NCBI GenBank assembly: GCA_949282745.1
Contig: CASDQM010000034.1
Span: 1 to 45,072 of the forward strand
DNA length: 45,072 nucleotides
DNA from: an uncultured Sutterella sp.
Lineage (GTDB): Bacteria; Pseudomonadota; Gammaproteobacteria; Burkholderiales; Burkholderiaceae_F
Direction of reading: 5' to 3'
The stretch's first letter is position 1; every line of letters starts with the position of its first letter. Below the pieces are notes generated by a model that saw only the letters and a program-made list of their open reading frames with translations, made no database searches and was not told the DNA's origin. The translations under genes were made by a program, and so were the position numbers. This document shows, in pieces, positions 37,567-45,072 of this stretch.

Positions 37567-38856
37567 TTATCGGTCGTGGCGGCGGTAGAACTTCGAGAGA
37601 AGCCGCTCCATGAGGTCGCGGTCTTCGAGCGAGAGCCCTTCGCCGTTTCGCAGAAGGATCGTCGGATCGTGCACGAGTTTGTTCGTGAGACCGTAGGCGA
37701 GCATCTCTAGAACCTCTTCGGGGTCGTCGCCGTGGTGCAGGTGACGCAGGGCGCGCTGCAGTTCGAAGTCGCGCAGATAGTTGGCGCGGTCTCGAAGCGA
37801 CTGGATGGACGGCACCGTTTCGCGGATCTTGAGCCAGGAGGAGAAGTCGTTGACGCGCAGGCGAATGATGGTTTCGGCCTGGGAGATCGCGGCCTGACGG
37901 CTCTGAAGGCCCTGATTGACGACTTGTCCGAGGTCGTCGACCGTGTAGACGTACACGTCGTCGAGGCGGTCGATTTCCGCTTCGACGTCGCGGGGCACCG
38001 CCAGGTCGACGATGAACATCGGACGGTGACGTCGTTCGGCGACGGCGCGCTCGATCATGCCGAGCCCGATGATCGGGAGGGCCGAAGCGGTGCAGGAGAC
38101 GATGACGTCGAATTCCGCGATGCGTTCGGGCAGGTCGGCAAGCTTCATCGCGTCGGCGTTGACGGTGCGGGCCAGCGACTGGCCGCGCTCGAGCGTGCGG
38201 TTGGCGATCGTGATCGACTTGGGCTTCTGCGCGGCGAAGTGCGCGACGCAGAGTTCGATCATTTCGCCCGCGCCCACGAAGAGCACCTTTTCGTCCTGAA
38301 GCGAACCGAAGAGGCGAAGCGCAAGACGCACGGCCGCGGCGGCGAGGCTCACGGAGTTGGCGCCGATCGCGGTGGCGGTGCGCACTTCCTTGGCCACCGT
38401 AAAGGTGGTCTGGAAGAGATGGTTGAGCATGACGCCGAGCCCGTGGCATTCGCGCGCGATCTTCTCGGCCTTCTTCATCTGGCCGACGATCTGCGTTTCG
38501 CCGAGCACCATGGAGTCAAGCCCGGAGGCGACTCGGAAGGTGTGCTGGGCGGCTTCTTCCTGATAGAACGTGTAGATGTGCGGTTCGAGCTCGTTCAGTT
38601 GAACGTGCTTGCACTCGGCCAGATAGCTCAGGACGCTCGCGCGGGCGGCTTCGGCGTTTTCGGCCGCAAGATAGATTTCCGTACGGTTGCAGGTCGACAA
38701 AATGGCGGCTTCGTGCACGCCTCCCTGACGGGGGGACGAAAAGCGTTCGCGCAGGTATCCGATGGTGGCGGGAATTTCCGCGTCGCCGAACGCGACGCGC
38801 TGGCGCACTTCCACCGGAGCCGTCGTGTGATTGAGACCTAAGGCAATCAGTTGCAT
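37567..38856 (-). CDS. hemA: Glutamyl-tRNA reductase
   Basis: First committed step of C5 tetrapyrrole synthesis, reducing glutamyl-tRNA to glutamate-1-semialdehyde with NADPH. It has 429 residues. The nucleophile is Cys56 in [10 protein letters not shown]. The NADPH domain includes [17 protein letters not shown], and a C-terminal dimerisation helix follows. It heads the conserved hemA-prfA-prmC order. With hemB in the same window, two early heme genes are covered. Confidence 0.96.
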   Translation of the reverse strand: MQLIALGLNHTTAPVEVRQRVAFGDAEIPATIGYLRERFSSPRQGGVHEAAILSTCNRTEIYLAAENAEAARASVLSYLAECKHVQLNELEPHIYTFYQEEAAQHTFRVASGLDSMVLGETQIVGQMKKAEKIARECHGLGVMLNHLFQTTFTVAKEVRTATAIGANSVSLAAAAVRLALRLFGSLQDEKVLFVGAGEMIELCVAHFAAQKPKSITIANRTLERGQSLARTVNADAMKLADLPERIAEFDVIVSCTASALPIIGLGMIERAVAERRHRPMFIVDLAVPRDVEAEIDRLDDVYVYTVDDLGQVVNQGLQSRQAAISQAETIIRLRVNDFSSWLKIRETVPSIQSLRDRANYLRDFELQRALRHLHHGDDPEEVLEMLAYGLTNKLVHDPTILLRNGEGLSLEDRDLMERLLSKFYRRHDR

Positions 38857-38945
38857 GGGCGTATGGGATGGATGGTTTGGTATCGGGCGCGTTGAAATGG
38901 TTTTGGGGTCCGCGCCGATGCGTGTCTATTTGTAATGTTGTGCGG

Positions 38946-38951
38946 ATTATA
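38946..38951 (-). promoter_or_regulatory. Consensus -10 element for hemA
   Basis: A perfect TATAAT reads on the minus strand; predicted start near 38939 would give a leader of about 83 nt. No clear -35 is seen. It shares the intergenic region with the divergent queC. Confidence 0.45.
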
Positions 38952-39010
38952 CGGAGAGAAAGGTTCGGTTTTCCTTAAGAAAGCGGGTGCGGGGAAGCCG
39001 AGGTTCCGAA

Positions 39011-39019
39011 TGCTACAAT
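39011..39019 (+). promoter_or_regulatory. Extended -10 promoter element for queC
   Basis: TGCTACAAT fits the extended -10 pattern TGnTAnAAT. The -35 region has no match. The start codon of queC lies 41 nt downstream. Confidence 0.5.
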
Positions 39020-39059
39020 CCCAAGCCTTCAGAGGCAACTTTTTCAGGAATTGCAACGA

Positions 39060-39779
39060 ATGACGAACATTGAGACGAGACCGGGCGGCGCACTTGTGCT
39101 CTTTTCCGGCGGTCAGGATTCCACGACCTGTCTGGCGTGGGCGCTGAGCCGCTTCGATCGGGTCGAAACGGTGGGCGTGCGCTACGGACAGCGCCACGAC
39201 GTGGAGATGACCTGCCGCCAAAACGTGTTGCGCGCGATGCGGGCGATGTCGGCCGACTGGGATGCCCGACTCGGCCCCGACCATGAACTCGACATGAGTC
39301 TTCTCGGACAAATTTCCGACTGCGCCCTCACGCGCGAACGCGCGCTCGAGTGGGAGGCGAGCGGCGTTCCGAACACCTTCGTGCCGGCGAGAAACCTGCT
39401 CTTTTTTACCTTCGCCGCCGCGCTCGGCTACCGCAGAAAGATCCGCACGCTCGTGGGCGGAATGTGCGAGACGGACTATTCGGGCTACGCGGATTGCCGC
39501 GACAACACCCTGAAGAGCCTGCAGGTGACGCTTTCGCTCGGGCTCGACGAGCCGGTCGTGGTCGAAACGCCCCTCATGTGGCTCGACAAGGCCGCGACCT
39601 GGCGTCTGGCGGAATCCTTGGGCGGAGAGGCTTTCGTGGAGCTCGTGCGCCGCGAGACGCACACCTGCTACCTCGGAAACCGCACAGACTGGCACGAATG
39701 GGGCTACGGCTGCGGCGAATGTCCGGCCTGCCGTCTGCGTGCGCAGGGGTGGCTGGCCTACCGGCAGGGAAAACCATAA
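39060..39779 (+). CDS. queC: 7-cyano-7-deazaguanine synthase
   Basis: ATP-dependent conversion of 7-carboxy-7-deazaguanine to preQ0, the precursor of queuosine in tRNA. It has 239 residues. The PP-loop SGGQDS is at residues 16-21, and the zinc cysteines lie in the ETHTCYLGN segment and at Cys218, Cys221 and Cys224 ([10 protein letters not shown]). ATG 39060 is spaced well from AGGA; a TTG at 39051 is too close. No other que gene is visible in the window. Confidence 0.94.
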   Translation: MTNIETRPGGALVLFSGGQDSTTCLAWALSRFDRVETVGVRYGQRHDVEMTCRQNVLRAMRAMSADWDARLGPDHELDMSLLGQISDCALTRERALEWEASGVPNTFVPARNLLFFTFAAALGYRRKIRTLVGGMCETDYSGYADCRDNTLKSLQVTLSLGLDEPVVVETPLMWLDKAATWRLAESLGGEAFVELVRRETHTCYLGNRTDWHEWGYGCGECPACRLRAQGWLAYRQGKP

Positions 39780-39816
39780 AAAAACGGGACATCGCCCGAC
39801 GTAAGGCGATGTCCCG
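39778..39816 (-). terminator. Intrinsic terminator of tRNA-Phe
   Basis: A perfect 12-bp stem (39785-39796 with 39805-39816) is followed on the minus strand by seven T. On the + strand no T run follows, so it mainly serves tRNA-Phe. Confidence 0.88.
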
Positions 39817-39820
39817 AATC

Positions 39821-39896
39821 TGGTGGCTAGGGACGGAATCGAACCGCCGACACGCGGATTTTCAATCCGCTGCTCTACCAACTGAGCTACCTAGCC
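39821..39896 (-). tRNA. tRNA-Phe (anticodon GAA)
   Basis: A 76-nt cloverleaf on the minus strand. The acceptor GGCTAGG pairs with CCTAGCC. The D-arm AGCTCAGTTGGTAGAGC, anticodon arm GCGGATTGAAAATCCGC with GAA, and the T-loop GTTCGATTC are present. CCA is encoded. Confidence 0.96.
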
Positions 39897-39909
39897 ACAA
39901 GAGTTCTCA

Positions 39910-39938
39910 ATTATAACCGATCCGCGAAAAATTTGCAA
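39910..39938 (-). promoter_or_regulatory. Promoter of tRNA-Phe
   Basis: On the minus strand TTGCAA (39938-39933) and a perfect TATAAT (39915-39910) are spaced by 17 nt. The predicted start lies about 6 nt before the mature tRNA. Confidence 0.8.
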
Positions 39939-40072
39939 GGGGTGTTTGCAGATTTCTCCGGGAATGGAGACCCTCTCGAGAGGGAGCAGAGGATCGTTAC
40001 GTTTTTCCCGACTTGTCCGAGGGCGGATTTGGGTACACTATCCGTCCTTTCCTTTCTCTCCAAAGTGTCGAC

Positions 40073-40789
40073 ATGGTGAAGACGGTCTTATCGCTTACGC
40101 TTCTCGGAACCCTTCTTACGACGTCTGTCGCGCAGGCGGCCACGGCCGATTCCGTGCGCACGAGCCTGATGACGGCCACGGGCCTGATTGCCGATGCGGT
40201 CGAACCCTCTCCCGTGAAGGGCATTTGGGAAGTGCAGATTCAGGGGCGCATTTTCTACGTGGATGACGAAGCCAAGTACGTGCTTGCCGGCGCCAACATC
40301 ATCGAAACGGCCACGCAGAAGAATCTCACGAACGAGCGTCTGCGCGAAATCGCCCGCGAAAACTGGTCGAAGTGGCCGCTCAAGGACGCCGTCAAGCAGG
40401 TCTACGGGAAGGGCGAACGCCAGATCGTCGTCTTCTCGGATGCCAACTGCCAGTATTGCCGCGCGATGGAAAGCGTTTGGGAACAGGTGGGCAACCTGAC
40501 GGTCTACACCTTCATCACGCCGCTCATCCGCGGGGAAAAGATCAACCGCGAAATCGTGTGCTCGAGCGATCCGTCCGCCGCCTGGCACGCCTGGATGGGC
40601 GAGGGCAAGATGCCCGCTCCGGCGCCCATGACGTGCGACAAGAGCGTTTTGGACCGGAATCTTCAGATGGTCCGCAAGCTCGGCATCACCGGGGCGCCCA
40701 CGTTCTTCTTCCCGAGCGGGGACCGCATGACGGGGGCCATGTCGGCCATGCAACTCGAAAAGCTGCTCACCGCGACGGCGGGAAGCTGA
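40073..40789 (+). CDS. dsbC: Thiol:disulfide interchange protein DsbC
   Basis: Periplasmic disulfide isomerase. It has 238 residues: signal peptide (about 1-22, ending AQAA), an N-terminal dimerisation domain, and a thioredoxin domain with the CXXC site CQYC (Cys126-Cys129) in SDANCQYCRAME, and the cis-proline segment GITGAPTFFFPSG. ATG 40073 is preferred over 40013 because it starts the signal peptide. DsbC is favoured over DsbG by length and context, not proven. Confidence 0.9.
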   Translation: MVKTVLSLTLLGTLLTTSVAQAATADSVRTSLMTATGLIADAVEPSPVKGIWEVQIQGRIFYVDDEAKYVLAGANIIETATQKNLTNERLREIARENWSKWPLKDAVKQVYGKGERQIVVFSDANCQYCRAMESVWEQVGNLTVYTFITPLIRGEKINREIVCSSDPSAAWHAWMGEGKMPAPAPMTCDKSVLDRNLQMVRKLGITGAPTFFFPSGDRMTGAMSAMQLEKLLTATAGS

Positions 40790-40811
40790 TTCCGCCGGGT
40801 CGGATCCAAAA

Positions 40812-40845
40812 AGAAGAGGGGGCGTTTCGCCCCCTTTACTTTTGG
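40812..40845. terminator. Bidirectional terminator between dsbC and mltA
   Basis: AGGGGGCG (40817-40824) pairs with CGCCCCCT (40828-40835) around TTT, with A-rich and T-rich flanks on the two sides. It serves the convergent genes. Confidence 0.82.
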
Positions 40846-40856
40846 TTCGGTGTTTC

Positions 40857-42035
40857 TCATTCCTTGGCGTCTTCCGGACGCAGGCCGTTCGGAATCAGCA
40901 CCCAGGCGCGCGCCTCGCTCTTTTGGCGTCCCGCGCTCGCGCCCGCATCGTCGCCGAATCCCCAGAAGTAATCGAAGCGGATGGCGCCCCGAATCGCGCC
41001 GCCCGTGTCCTGCGCCACGACCGGACGCGTGAAGTGCAGCGACGGACTTTCCTGAGAGACGGAAACGACGAAGGGCGTGCCGAGCCGCCAGTGTCTCGGG
41101 TCGACGGCGACGCTCGCCATCGGGGTGAGCGGAACGCCCTGGGCGCCGACCGGTCCCTTGGTCGGGTCGGTCTTTCTCTCTTCAAAGAAGACGTAGCTCG
41201 GGTTTTGCGCGAGCGCTTCCTTCACCTGCGCGGGATGTTCCTTCGCCCAGCGGCGGATGCGTTGCATGGAGAGTTCGTGGGACTTGAGGTGCCCCTTTTG
41301 AATCAGCCAGTTGCCGATCGATCGGTAGCCGTAGCCGTTTTGATCGGCAAAGCCCACGCGCATGAAGCTGCCGTCGGGAAGCTGGATGCGGCCCGACCCC
41401 TGGATGTGCAGGAAGAAGGCGTCGACCGGATCGTCCACCCAGGCGATGGCCCAGCGCTCCAGATCGGAGCGTTCCTGAATTTCTCCCCGGGTGTCGTAGG
41501 GGACGAGCTTGCGCCCGACGACCTTGCCGCGCAGGCGCAGTCCCTTGAGCTGGGGATAGACTTCGTCGAGATCCACCTGAATCAGGTCGTCCGGAACGCC
41601 GTAGAGCGGATGGATGTAGGGACCCTGACGAACGCGGCTCCCGTGAAGGAGCGGTTCGTAGTATCCCGTCATGAGGCCGGTGTCGTCCGAGGAAACCTCT
41701 TCGCCGTTTTCCAGGCGGGCGACGCGCACGTGCCAGGGCGTGAAGTTCGAGCGGAAGAAGGTTTCGGCGTCGAGCGGTCCGGTTTCCCGGGCGCGGCGGC
41801 ACACGTCCCGCCAGTTGGGGCGCTTGCCGAGCGGTTCGCAGCCGGTGCGGAAGGCTTCCAGAGCGGTCTGCCAGTCGGCGGGCGCTACGTCGGGGAGGGC
41901 CGAAAATTCGACGGCCTCGAAACGGGGCTCGGTAGCCTTCTTGACGGGCGTCTCCGGCTCCTGCGTCGTGGTGCAGGCGGCAAGAAGCGTCAGGGCCGAC
42001 AAGAGGCCGACGCGCAAAAGAGGGTTTCGCATCAT
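40857..42035 (-). CDS. mltA: Membrane-bound lytic murein transglycosylase A
   Basis: Outer-membrane lipoprotein that cleaves peptidoglycan to 1,6-anhydro-muropeptides. It has 392 residues. Signal peptide with lipobox LAAC (Cys21), the MltA domain with GLMTGYYEPLLHGS, and a C-terminal 3D domain with VVAQDTGGAIRGAIRFDYFWG. Start ATG 42035 (or 42032); a longer frame to 42068 crosses the promoter. It diverges from rpe. Confidence 0.94.
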   Translation of the reverse strand: MMRNPLLRVGLLSALTLLAACTTTQEPETPVKKATEPRFEAVEFSALPDVAPADWQTALEAFRTGCEPLGKRPNWRDVCRRARETGPLDAETFFRSNFTPWHVRVARLENGEEVSSDDTGLMTGYYEPLLHGSRVRQGPYIHPLYGVPDDLIQVDLDEVYPQLKGLRLRGKVVGRKLVPYDTRGEIQERSDLERWAIAWVDDPVDAFFLHIQGSGRIQLPDGSFMRVGFADQNGYGYRSIGNWLIQKGHLKSHELSMQRIRRWAKEHPAQVKEALAQNPSYVFFEERKTDPTKGPVGAQGVPLTPMASVAVDPRHWRLGTPFVVSVSQESPSLHFTRPVVAQDTGGAIRGAIRFDYFWGFGDDAGASAGRQKSEARAWVLIPNGLRPEDAKE

Positions 42036-42070
42036 GAAGAGGGGATCCGTGTTCGTCAAAAACCGCACTC

Positions 42071-42076
42071 ATTATA
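42071..42076 (-). promoter_or_regulatory. Consensus -10 element for mltA
   Basis: TATAAT reads on the minus strand 36 nt upstream of the mltA ATG; the -35 is weak (GTCGTG at 17 nt). A TAGAAT on the + strand (42119-42124) may serve rpe. Confidence 0.45.
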
Positions 42077-42153
42077 CGTAGCGCGCCGGACTGCACGACG
42101 CGGGCGAATGACAGTCGGTAGAATGAGGCGACTTTTCTTTGAGGATCCAACGC

Positions 42154-42852
42154 ATGCAACGCTGCAGAATCGCTCCTTCCATCCTTTCCGCCGACTTCGC
42201 CCGCTTGGGCGAGGAAGTCCGCGACGTGGTTTCGGCCGGCGCCGACTGGATTCACTTCGACGTGATGGACAATCATTACGTTCCCAACCTCACCGTCGGA
42301 CCGCAGGTGCTCAAGGCCATCCGTCCCTACAGCGACGTGCCCGTCGACGTGCATTTGATGATCGAACCCGTGGACGAGCTCATTCCGGCCTTCGCCAAGG
42401 CGGGGGCCGACTACATCACCTTCCACTGCGAGGCGTCCCGTCACATTGACCGCACACTGCAGCTCATCCGCAGCTTCGGCGTCAAGGCGGGTCTCGTCTT
42501 CAATCCCGCGACGCCGCTCTCCTATCTTGATTACGAACTCGACAACGTCGATCTCGTGCTCCTCATGAGCGTGAATCCGGGGTTCGGCGGACAGAGCTTC
42601 ATTCCCTCCACCCTGGAGAAGGTGCGTGAAGTCCGTCGCCGTCTCGACGCCTATCGTGCTGAGACCGGCCGCGAAATCCTTCTCGAGGTCGACGGCGGCG
42701 TCAAGCCCGACAACATCGCGCAGATCGCATCGGCGGGCGCGGACACCTTCGTGGCGGGTTCCGCCGTTTTCGGCGCGGGCAGTCCCGAGGGCTACCGCGA
42801 CGTGATCACCCGCATGAAGGCGGCCGCTTCCGAAGGAATGGCGAACAAGTGA
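42154..42852 (+). CDS. rpe: Ribulose-phosphate 3-epimerase
   Basis: Interconverts ribulose-5-phosphate and xylulose-5-phosphate in the pentose phosphate pathway. It has 232 residues, TIM barrel. [15 protein letters not shown], the metal-binding [17 protein letters not shown] and the phosphate loop with [12 protein letters not shown] are conserved. ATG 42154 follows GAGGATCC; a TTG at 42139 lies within that site. Its stop overlaps the gph start (TGATG). Confidence 0.96.
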   Translation: MQRCRIAPSILSADFARLGEEVRDVVSAGADWIHFDVMDNHYVPNLTVGPQVLKAIRPYSDVPVDVHLMIEPVDELIPAFAKAGADYITFHCEASRHIDRTLQLIRSFGVKAGLVFNPATPLSYLDYELDNVDLVLLMSVNPGFGGQSFIPSTLEKVREVRRRLDAYRAETGREILLEVDGGVKPDNIAQIASAGADTFVAGSAVFGAGSPEGYRDVITRMKAAASEGMANK

Positions 42853-43523
42853 TGCGGGCGGTTCTCTTTGATTTGGACGGCACGCTCGTCAATTCGCTGC
42901 CCGAAATTGCGCACGGCGTCAACGAGGCGCTGGCGCGCCAGGGGAAGCCGGCGCTTTCCGACGAGAAAATCGCCGCCATGATCGGGCGCGGCGTCTCCGT
43001 GCTGGCGGACCGCGTCGCCGCGGCCTGTGCTCCCGACTCTCCGGACCGCGACCGTCTCTTTCAGGACATCGTGGACGCCTGGGCCGAGTCGAACGGTCGG
43101 GGAACGGTACTCTTTCCCGATGCGGCATCCGTCGTCGCCGAGATTCGCGCCCGCGGGATTCGGGTGGGCCTGGTCACGAACAAGCTTCGCGACCTGACGC
43201 TTTCCTTCTTAAAGGACCGCGGGATGGAAGATTGGTTCGACGTCGTGGTGGCGGGGGACGATTGTCCTCAGCCCAAGCCTGCGCCGGACATGATCCTGCG
43301 TGCGCTCTCCGAACTCGATGTTCCCGCCGAAAAGGCGGTGATGGTTGGCGACAGCCGCAACGACGCGCTGGCCGCTCGGGAGGCCGGCGTGCGCGCCGTG
43401 CTTCTCACAACCGGGTACAACGAAGGCGTGTCGATGGAAGACTGGGCGAAGGAGGAGGGGTTTGACGCTCCGTATCCGAGCTTGAACGCCGCTCTCAAGA
43501 CGCTTTGCGGAGAGGAAGAATGA
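42852..43523 (+). CDS. gph: Phosphoglycolate phosphatase (HAD family)
   Basis: Hydrolyses 2-phosphoglycolate arising from DNA end repair. It has 223 residues, HAD fold with the nucleophile motif FDLDGTLVNS (Asp7, Asp9), VTNKLRD and MVGDSRNDALAAREAG. ATG 42852 overlaps the rpe stop; a GTG one codon earlier is possible. Related HAD phosphatases are hard to separate, but the rpe-gph pairing is typical. Confidence 0.92.
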   Translation: MRAVLFDLDGTLVNSLPEIAHGVNEALARQGKPALSDEKIAAMIGRGVSVLADRVAAACAPDSPDRDRLFQDIVDAWAESNGRGTVLFPDAASVVAEIRARGIRVGLVTNKLRDLTLSFLKDRGMEDWFDVVVAGDDCPQPKPAPDMILRALSELDVPAEKAVMVGDSRNDALAAREAGVRAVLLTTGYNEGVSMEDWAKEEGFDAPYPSLNAALKTLCGEEE

Positions 43524-43936
43524 AGGGACTCAAAACGATTCTTGCGCTCGCCTTTGCGATTTCTTTGCCGTTGGGTGCGTCGGCGGCCGACGATTTGGCG
43601 GCCTGCTATCGAAACGCCAAGGACGTGACGCAGACGAAGGCGTGTCTTGAGAAAGAGTGGAAGGCCGTGCAGGCCGAACACAAGGAGGCCGTCGAGCGCG
43701 TCGCCTCTTTGGCGAAGGCTTGGGACAAACCTTATAAGACCCGGGACCGTTGGAACCGCTTCATTCGGGCGACCCAGAACTTCGAAACCTGGGCTCGTCG
43801 GGAGTGCGAGTTCGTCAAGATGACGACAAAGGGAAACCGTACGACGGAACAGGCGGCGGAGTTGGCCTGCCGAATCAATCTCTACCGTGTGCGCATCGAC
43901 ATGTTGGAAAACCACTATTTGAGCAGCCAGAAGTGA
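43520..43936 (+). CDS. Secreted LprI-like (DUF1311) protein
   Basis: Small exported protein of the LprI/DUF1311 type. It has 138 residues: signal peptide (about 1-22, ending GASA), then a helical domain with four cysteines in AACYRNAK, KACLEKEW, RRECEFVK and ELACRINL contexts, probably two disulfides. Some relatives are lysozyme inhibitors; the function here is not established. It overlaps gph at its start (ATGA) and ung at its end, so it is translated within the rpe-gph-ung operon. No lipobox is seen. Confidence 0.75.
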   Translation: MKGLKTILALAFAISLPLGASAADDLAACYRNAKDVTQTKACLEKEWKAVQAEHKEAVERVASLAKAWDKPYKTRDRWNRFIRATQNFETWARRECEFVKMTTKGNRTTEQAAELACRINLYRVRIDMLENHYLSSQK

Positions 43937-44625
43937 CGATCGACTGGAGCACCTCGCGACTCACCGGACGTTGGAAGTCGCTCACCGAAGAATTTCTGGC
44001 TTCTCCGGAAGGGATGGCGTTGCGCGGCCGCATCGACGCCGAGACGGAGCCCGTGTATCCCGTGCGGCCTTTCACTGCGCAGGAGATGACGCCCTTCGAG
44101 CGCGTGCGCGTGGTCGTCGTGGGCCAGGATCCCTATCACGGGGAAGGCGAGGCCATGGGCCTGGCCTTTTCCGTGCCCAACGGCGTGAAAGTTCCGCCGT
44201 CGCTTCGCAACATCTATAAGGAGATCGCGGCGGAGTACGGTGAAACGGTGCCGACCACGGGCGACCTCTCCCGTTGGGCGGATCAGGGAGTGCTCCTCAT
44301 GAACGCCATCCTTACGGTGCGCAAGGACACTGCGGCGAGTCACCGCGGATGGGGGTGGGAGACGCTCACCGACCGATGGCTTTCCGCTCTTTCGAGGGAG
44401 CGAAAGGGACTCGTCTTTCTCCTTTGGGGACGATTCGCGCAGGAAAAGGCGGGACTCATCGGTCCCGGACATGAAATTTTGACGGCCAACCATCCCTCTC
44501 CGCTGTCGGCCAGGAGACCCCCGGTGCCGTTTTTGGGTTGCGGTCACTTCCGAAAAGTGAATGAAATCCTACGGGCGCAAGGGGAAACGCCGATAGAATG
44601 GTTCTCCGAAGGGCGGCGGGCATAA
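43933..44625 (+). CDS. ung: Uracil-DNA glycosylase
   Basis: Removes uracil from DNA as the first step of base excision repair. It has 230 residues. The catalytic motif GQDPYHG is at 64-70 with Asp66, and the leucine-loop motif HPSPLSARRPPVPFLGCGHF is near the C-terminus. The start is GTG 43933, overlapping the previous stop; an upstream ATG at 43750 would overlap that gene fully and is rejected. Confidence 0.95.
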   Translation: MTIDWSTSRLTGRWKSLTEEFLASPEGMALRGRIDAETEPVYPVRPFTAQEMTPFERVRVVVVGQDPYHGEGEAMGLAFSVPNGVKVPPSLRNIYKEIAAEYGETVPTTGDLSRWADQGVLLMNAILTVRKDTAASHRGWGWETLTDRWLSALSRERKGLVFLLWGRFAQEKAGLIGPGHEILTANHPSPLSARRPPVPFLGCGHFRKVNEILRAQGETPIEWFSEGRRA

Positions 44626-44643
44626 AAAATTTGCAGAAAGCCC

Positions 44644-44672
44644 TTGACAAATTCGGTCTGTTTAGGCATAAT
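44644..44672 (+). promoter_or_regulatory. Ribosomal RNA operon promoter P1
   Basis: Perfect TTGACA (44644-44649), 17-nt spacer, CATAAT (44667-44672). The predicted start is near 44679. A CTCAGCG/CGCTGAG stem (44685-44701) lies directly downstream. Confidence 0.85.
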
Positions 44673-44730
44673 TTCAATCCTTCGCTCAGCGCTTCGCTGA
44701 GTGAGTGCAGAAAAAGATGGCAACGAGGCC

Positions 44731-44759
44731 TTGACAAAGACTTCTGAGTTTGATAGAAT
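44731..44759 (+). promoter_or_regulatory. Ribosomal RNA operon promoter P2
   Basis: Perfect TTGACA (44731-44736), 17-nt spacer, TAGAAT (44754-44759). The predicted start is near 44766, about 87 nt after that of P1. A short TCCGC/GCGGA stem (44771-44785) follows. Confidence 0.85.
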
Positions 44760-44786
44760 GCACAACCTGTTCCGCGATGAGCGGAC

Positions 44787-44800
44787 TGTTCTTTAACAAT
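44787..44800 (+). promoter_or_regulatory. boxA antitermination element
   Basis: TGTTCTTTAACAAT closely matches the bacterial rrn boxA (TGCTCTTTAACAA). It binds NusB with S10/NusE, the product of rpsJ in this same window, and keeps RNA polymerase from terminating early in rRNA. Confidence 0.85.
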
Positions 44801-44977
44801 TCGAATTCAACGAACCGATAAGTGTGAGCATCGGCGGTTGTTCTGCGAAGACGGTCTTCCTACGGGAAGGCAAAGGACTCAAAGAAACTTACGATGTTCG
44901 CGCTTTGAAGGAAAGCAGAAAGACGGAAAATTCATTTTTCCTCTTTCAATTCCGGCGAAGAGCGACAAACAGAGATT
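44801..44977 (+). other. 16S rRNA precursor leader
   Basis: Transcribed spacer before 16S with no coding sequence. GAAAGA-c-GGAAAA (44918-44930) pairs with TTTTCC-TCTTTC (44936-44947), a long A/T-rich stem that may form part of the RNase III processing region. The partner sequence 3' of 16S lies outside the window. Confidence 0.7.
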
Positions 44978-45072
44978 GAACTGAAGAGTTTGATCCTGGC
45001 TCAGATTGAACGCTGGCGGCATGCTTTACACATGCAAGTCGAACGGCAGCACGGAGAGCTTGCTCTCTGGTG
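44978..45072 (+). rRNA. rrs: 16S ribosomal RNA, 5' end (partial)
   Basis: The universal 16S start GAAGAGTTTGATCCTGGCTC and the following AGATTGAACGCTGGCGGCAT are present; the 5' end is placed at 44978 by alignment from memory with E. coli. The sequence to ATGCAAGTCGAACGGCAGCA is of betaproteobacterial type. The window cuts it in the V1 loop. Confidence 0.95.

Noticed and set aside
36410-38449. 679-codon minus frame suggesting a longer RF1
   Set aside because: The extra N-terminal part lies out of frame across hemA and the terminator. RF1 starts normally at 37483.
38940-39059. Possible preQ1 riboswitch before queC
   Set aside because: No preQ1-I or preQ1-II pseudoknot pattern was seen; only a promoter-like element and a Shine-Dalgarno.
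34453-39896. tRNA-Thr and tRNA-Phe as integration sites for mobile DNA
   Set aside because: No integrase gene, duplicated tRNA 3' end or unusual gene content lies beside either tRNA.

Overview
The window is a compact, GC-rich stretch of bacterial chromosome. It runs from elongation factor Tu through the ribosomal-protein super-operon to the start of a 16S rRNA gene. Protein similarity, gene order (mlaFEDACB-murA, hinT-tatABC-htrA-nif3-sspAB, hemA-prfA-prmC, rpe-gph-ung, lptM-lysA beside cyaY and mrcA) and the first ~95 bases of 16S all point to a betaproteobacterium of the Burkholderiales. The compaction of these clusters suggests a gut-type, Sutterella-like lineage. That last step is inference from memory of the group, not a computed placement.

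Positions 1-15315 hold tuf and the S10, spc and alpha ribosomal-protein gene blocks, all on the + strand, with secY and rpoA. I see a terminator before rpsJ, a promoter with a structured leader before rplN, a terminator after secY, a promoter before rpmJ, and a terminator plus a possible separate promoter before rpoA. infA (usual between secY and rpmJ) and rplQ (usual after rpoA) are not here. hslR (Hsp15) sits where rplQ is expected.

Positions 15800-23111 carry mostly minus-strand genes: hemB (heme), ysxC (ribosome-assembly GTPase), guaC (purine salvage), lysA with the tiny lipoprotein gene lptM, and mrcA (PBP1A). cyaY lies among them on the + strand. Positions 23308-27618 form a + strand run of a hotdog thioesterase and all six Mla genes, which maintain outer-membrane lipid asymmetry. 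It continues into murA, hinT and tatA, tatB, tatC (folded-protein export). A membrane-anchored HtrA protease gene points the other way. Next come nif3, sspA, sspB, tRNA-Thr and a YddG-type exporter.

Positions 35568-38856 are the minus-strand hemA-prfA-prmC operon (first step of tetrapyrrole synthesis, release factor 1 and its methylase). Then follow queC, tRNA-Phe, dsbC, mltA, and a tight rpe-gph-lprI-like-ung cluster. The window ends in a ribosomal RNA promoter region with two TTGACA-type promoters, a boxA, a leader stem and the beginning of 16S.

Almost every gene is a recognisable housekeeping gene. I found no mobile element, CRISPR array, prophage or defence system. The interesting signals lie between genes: missing members of otherwise conserved clusters (rplQ, infA, and apparently his, trp and bc1 genes), terminators set directly before the ribosome-binding site of the next gene, and stem-loops right at predicted transcript starts.
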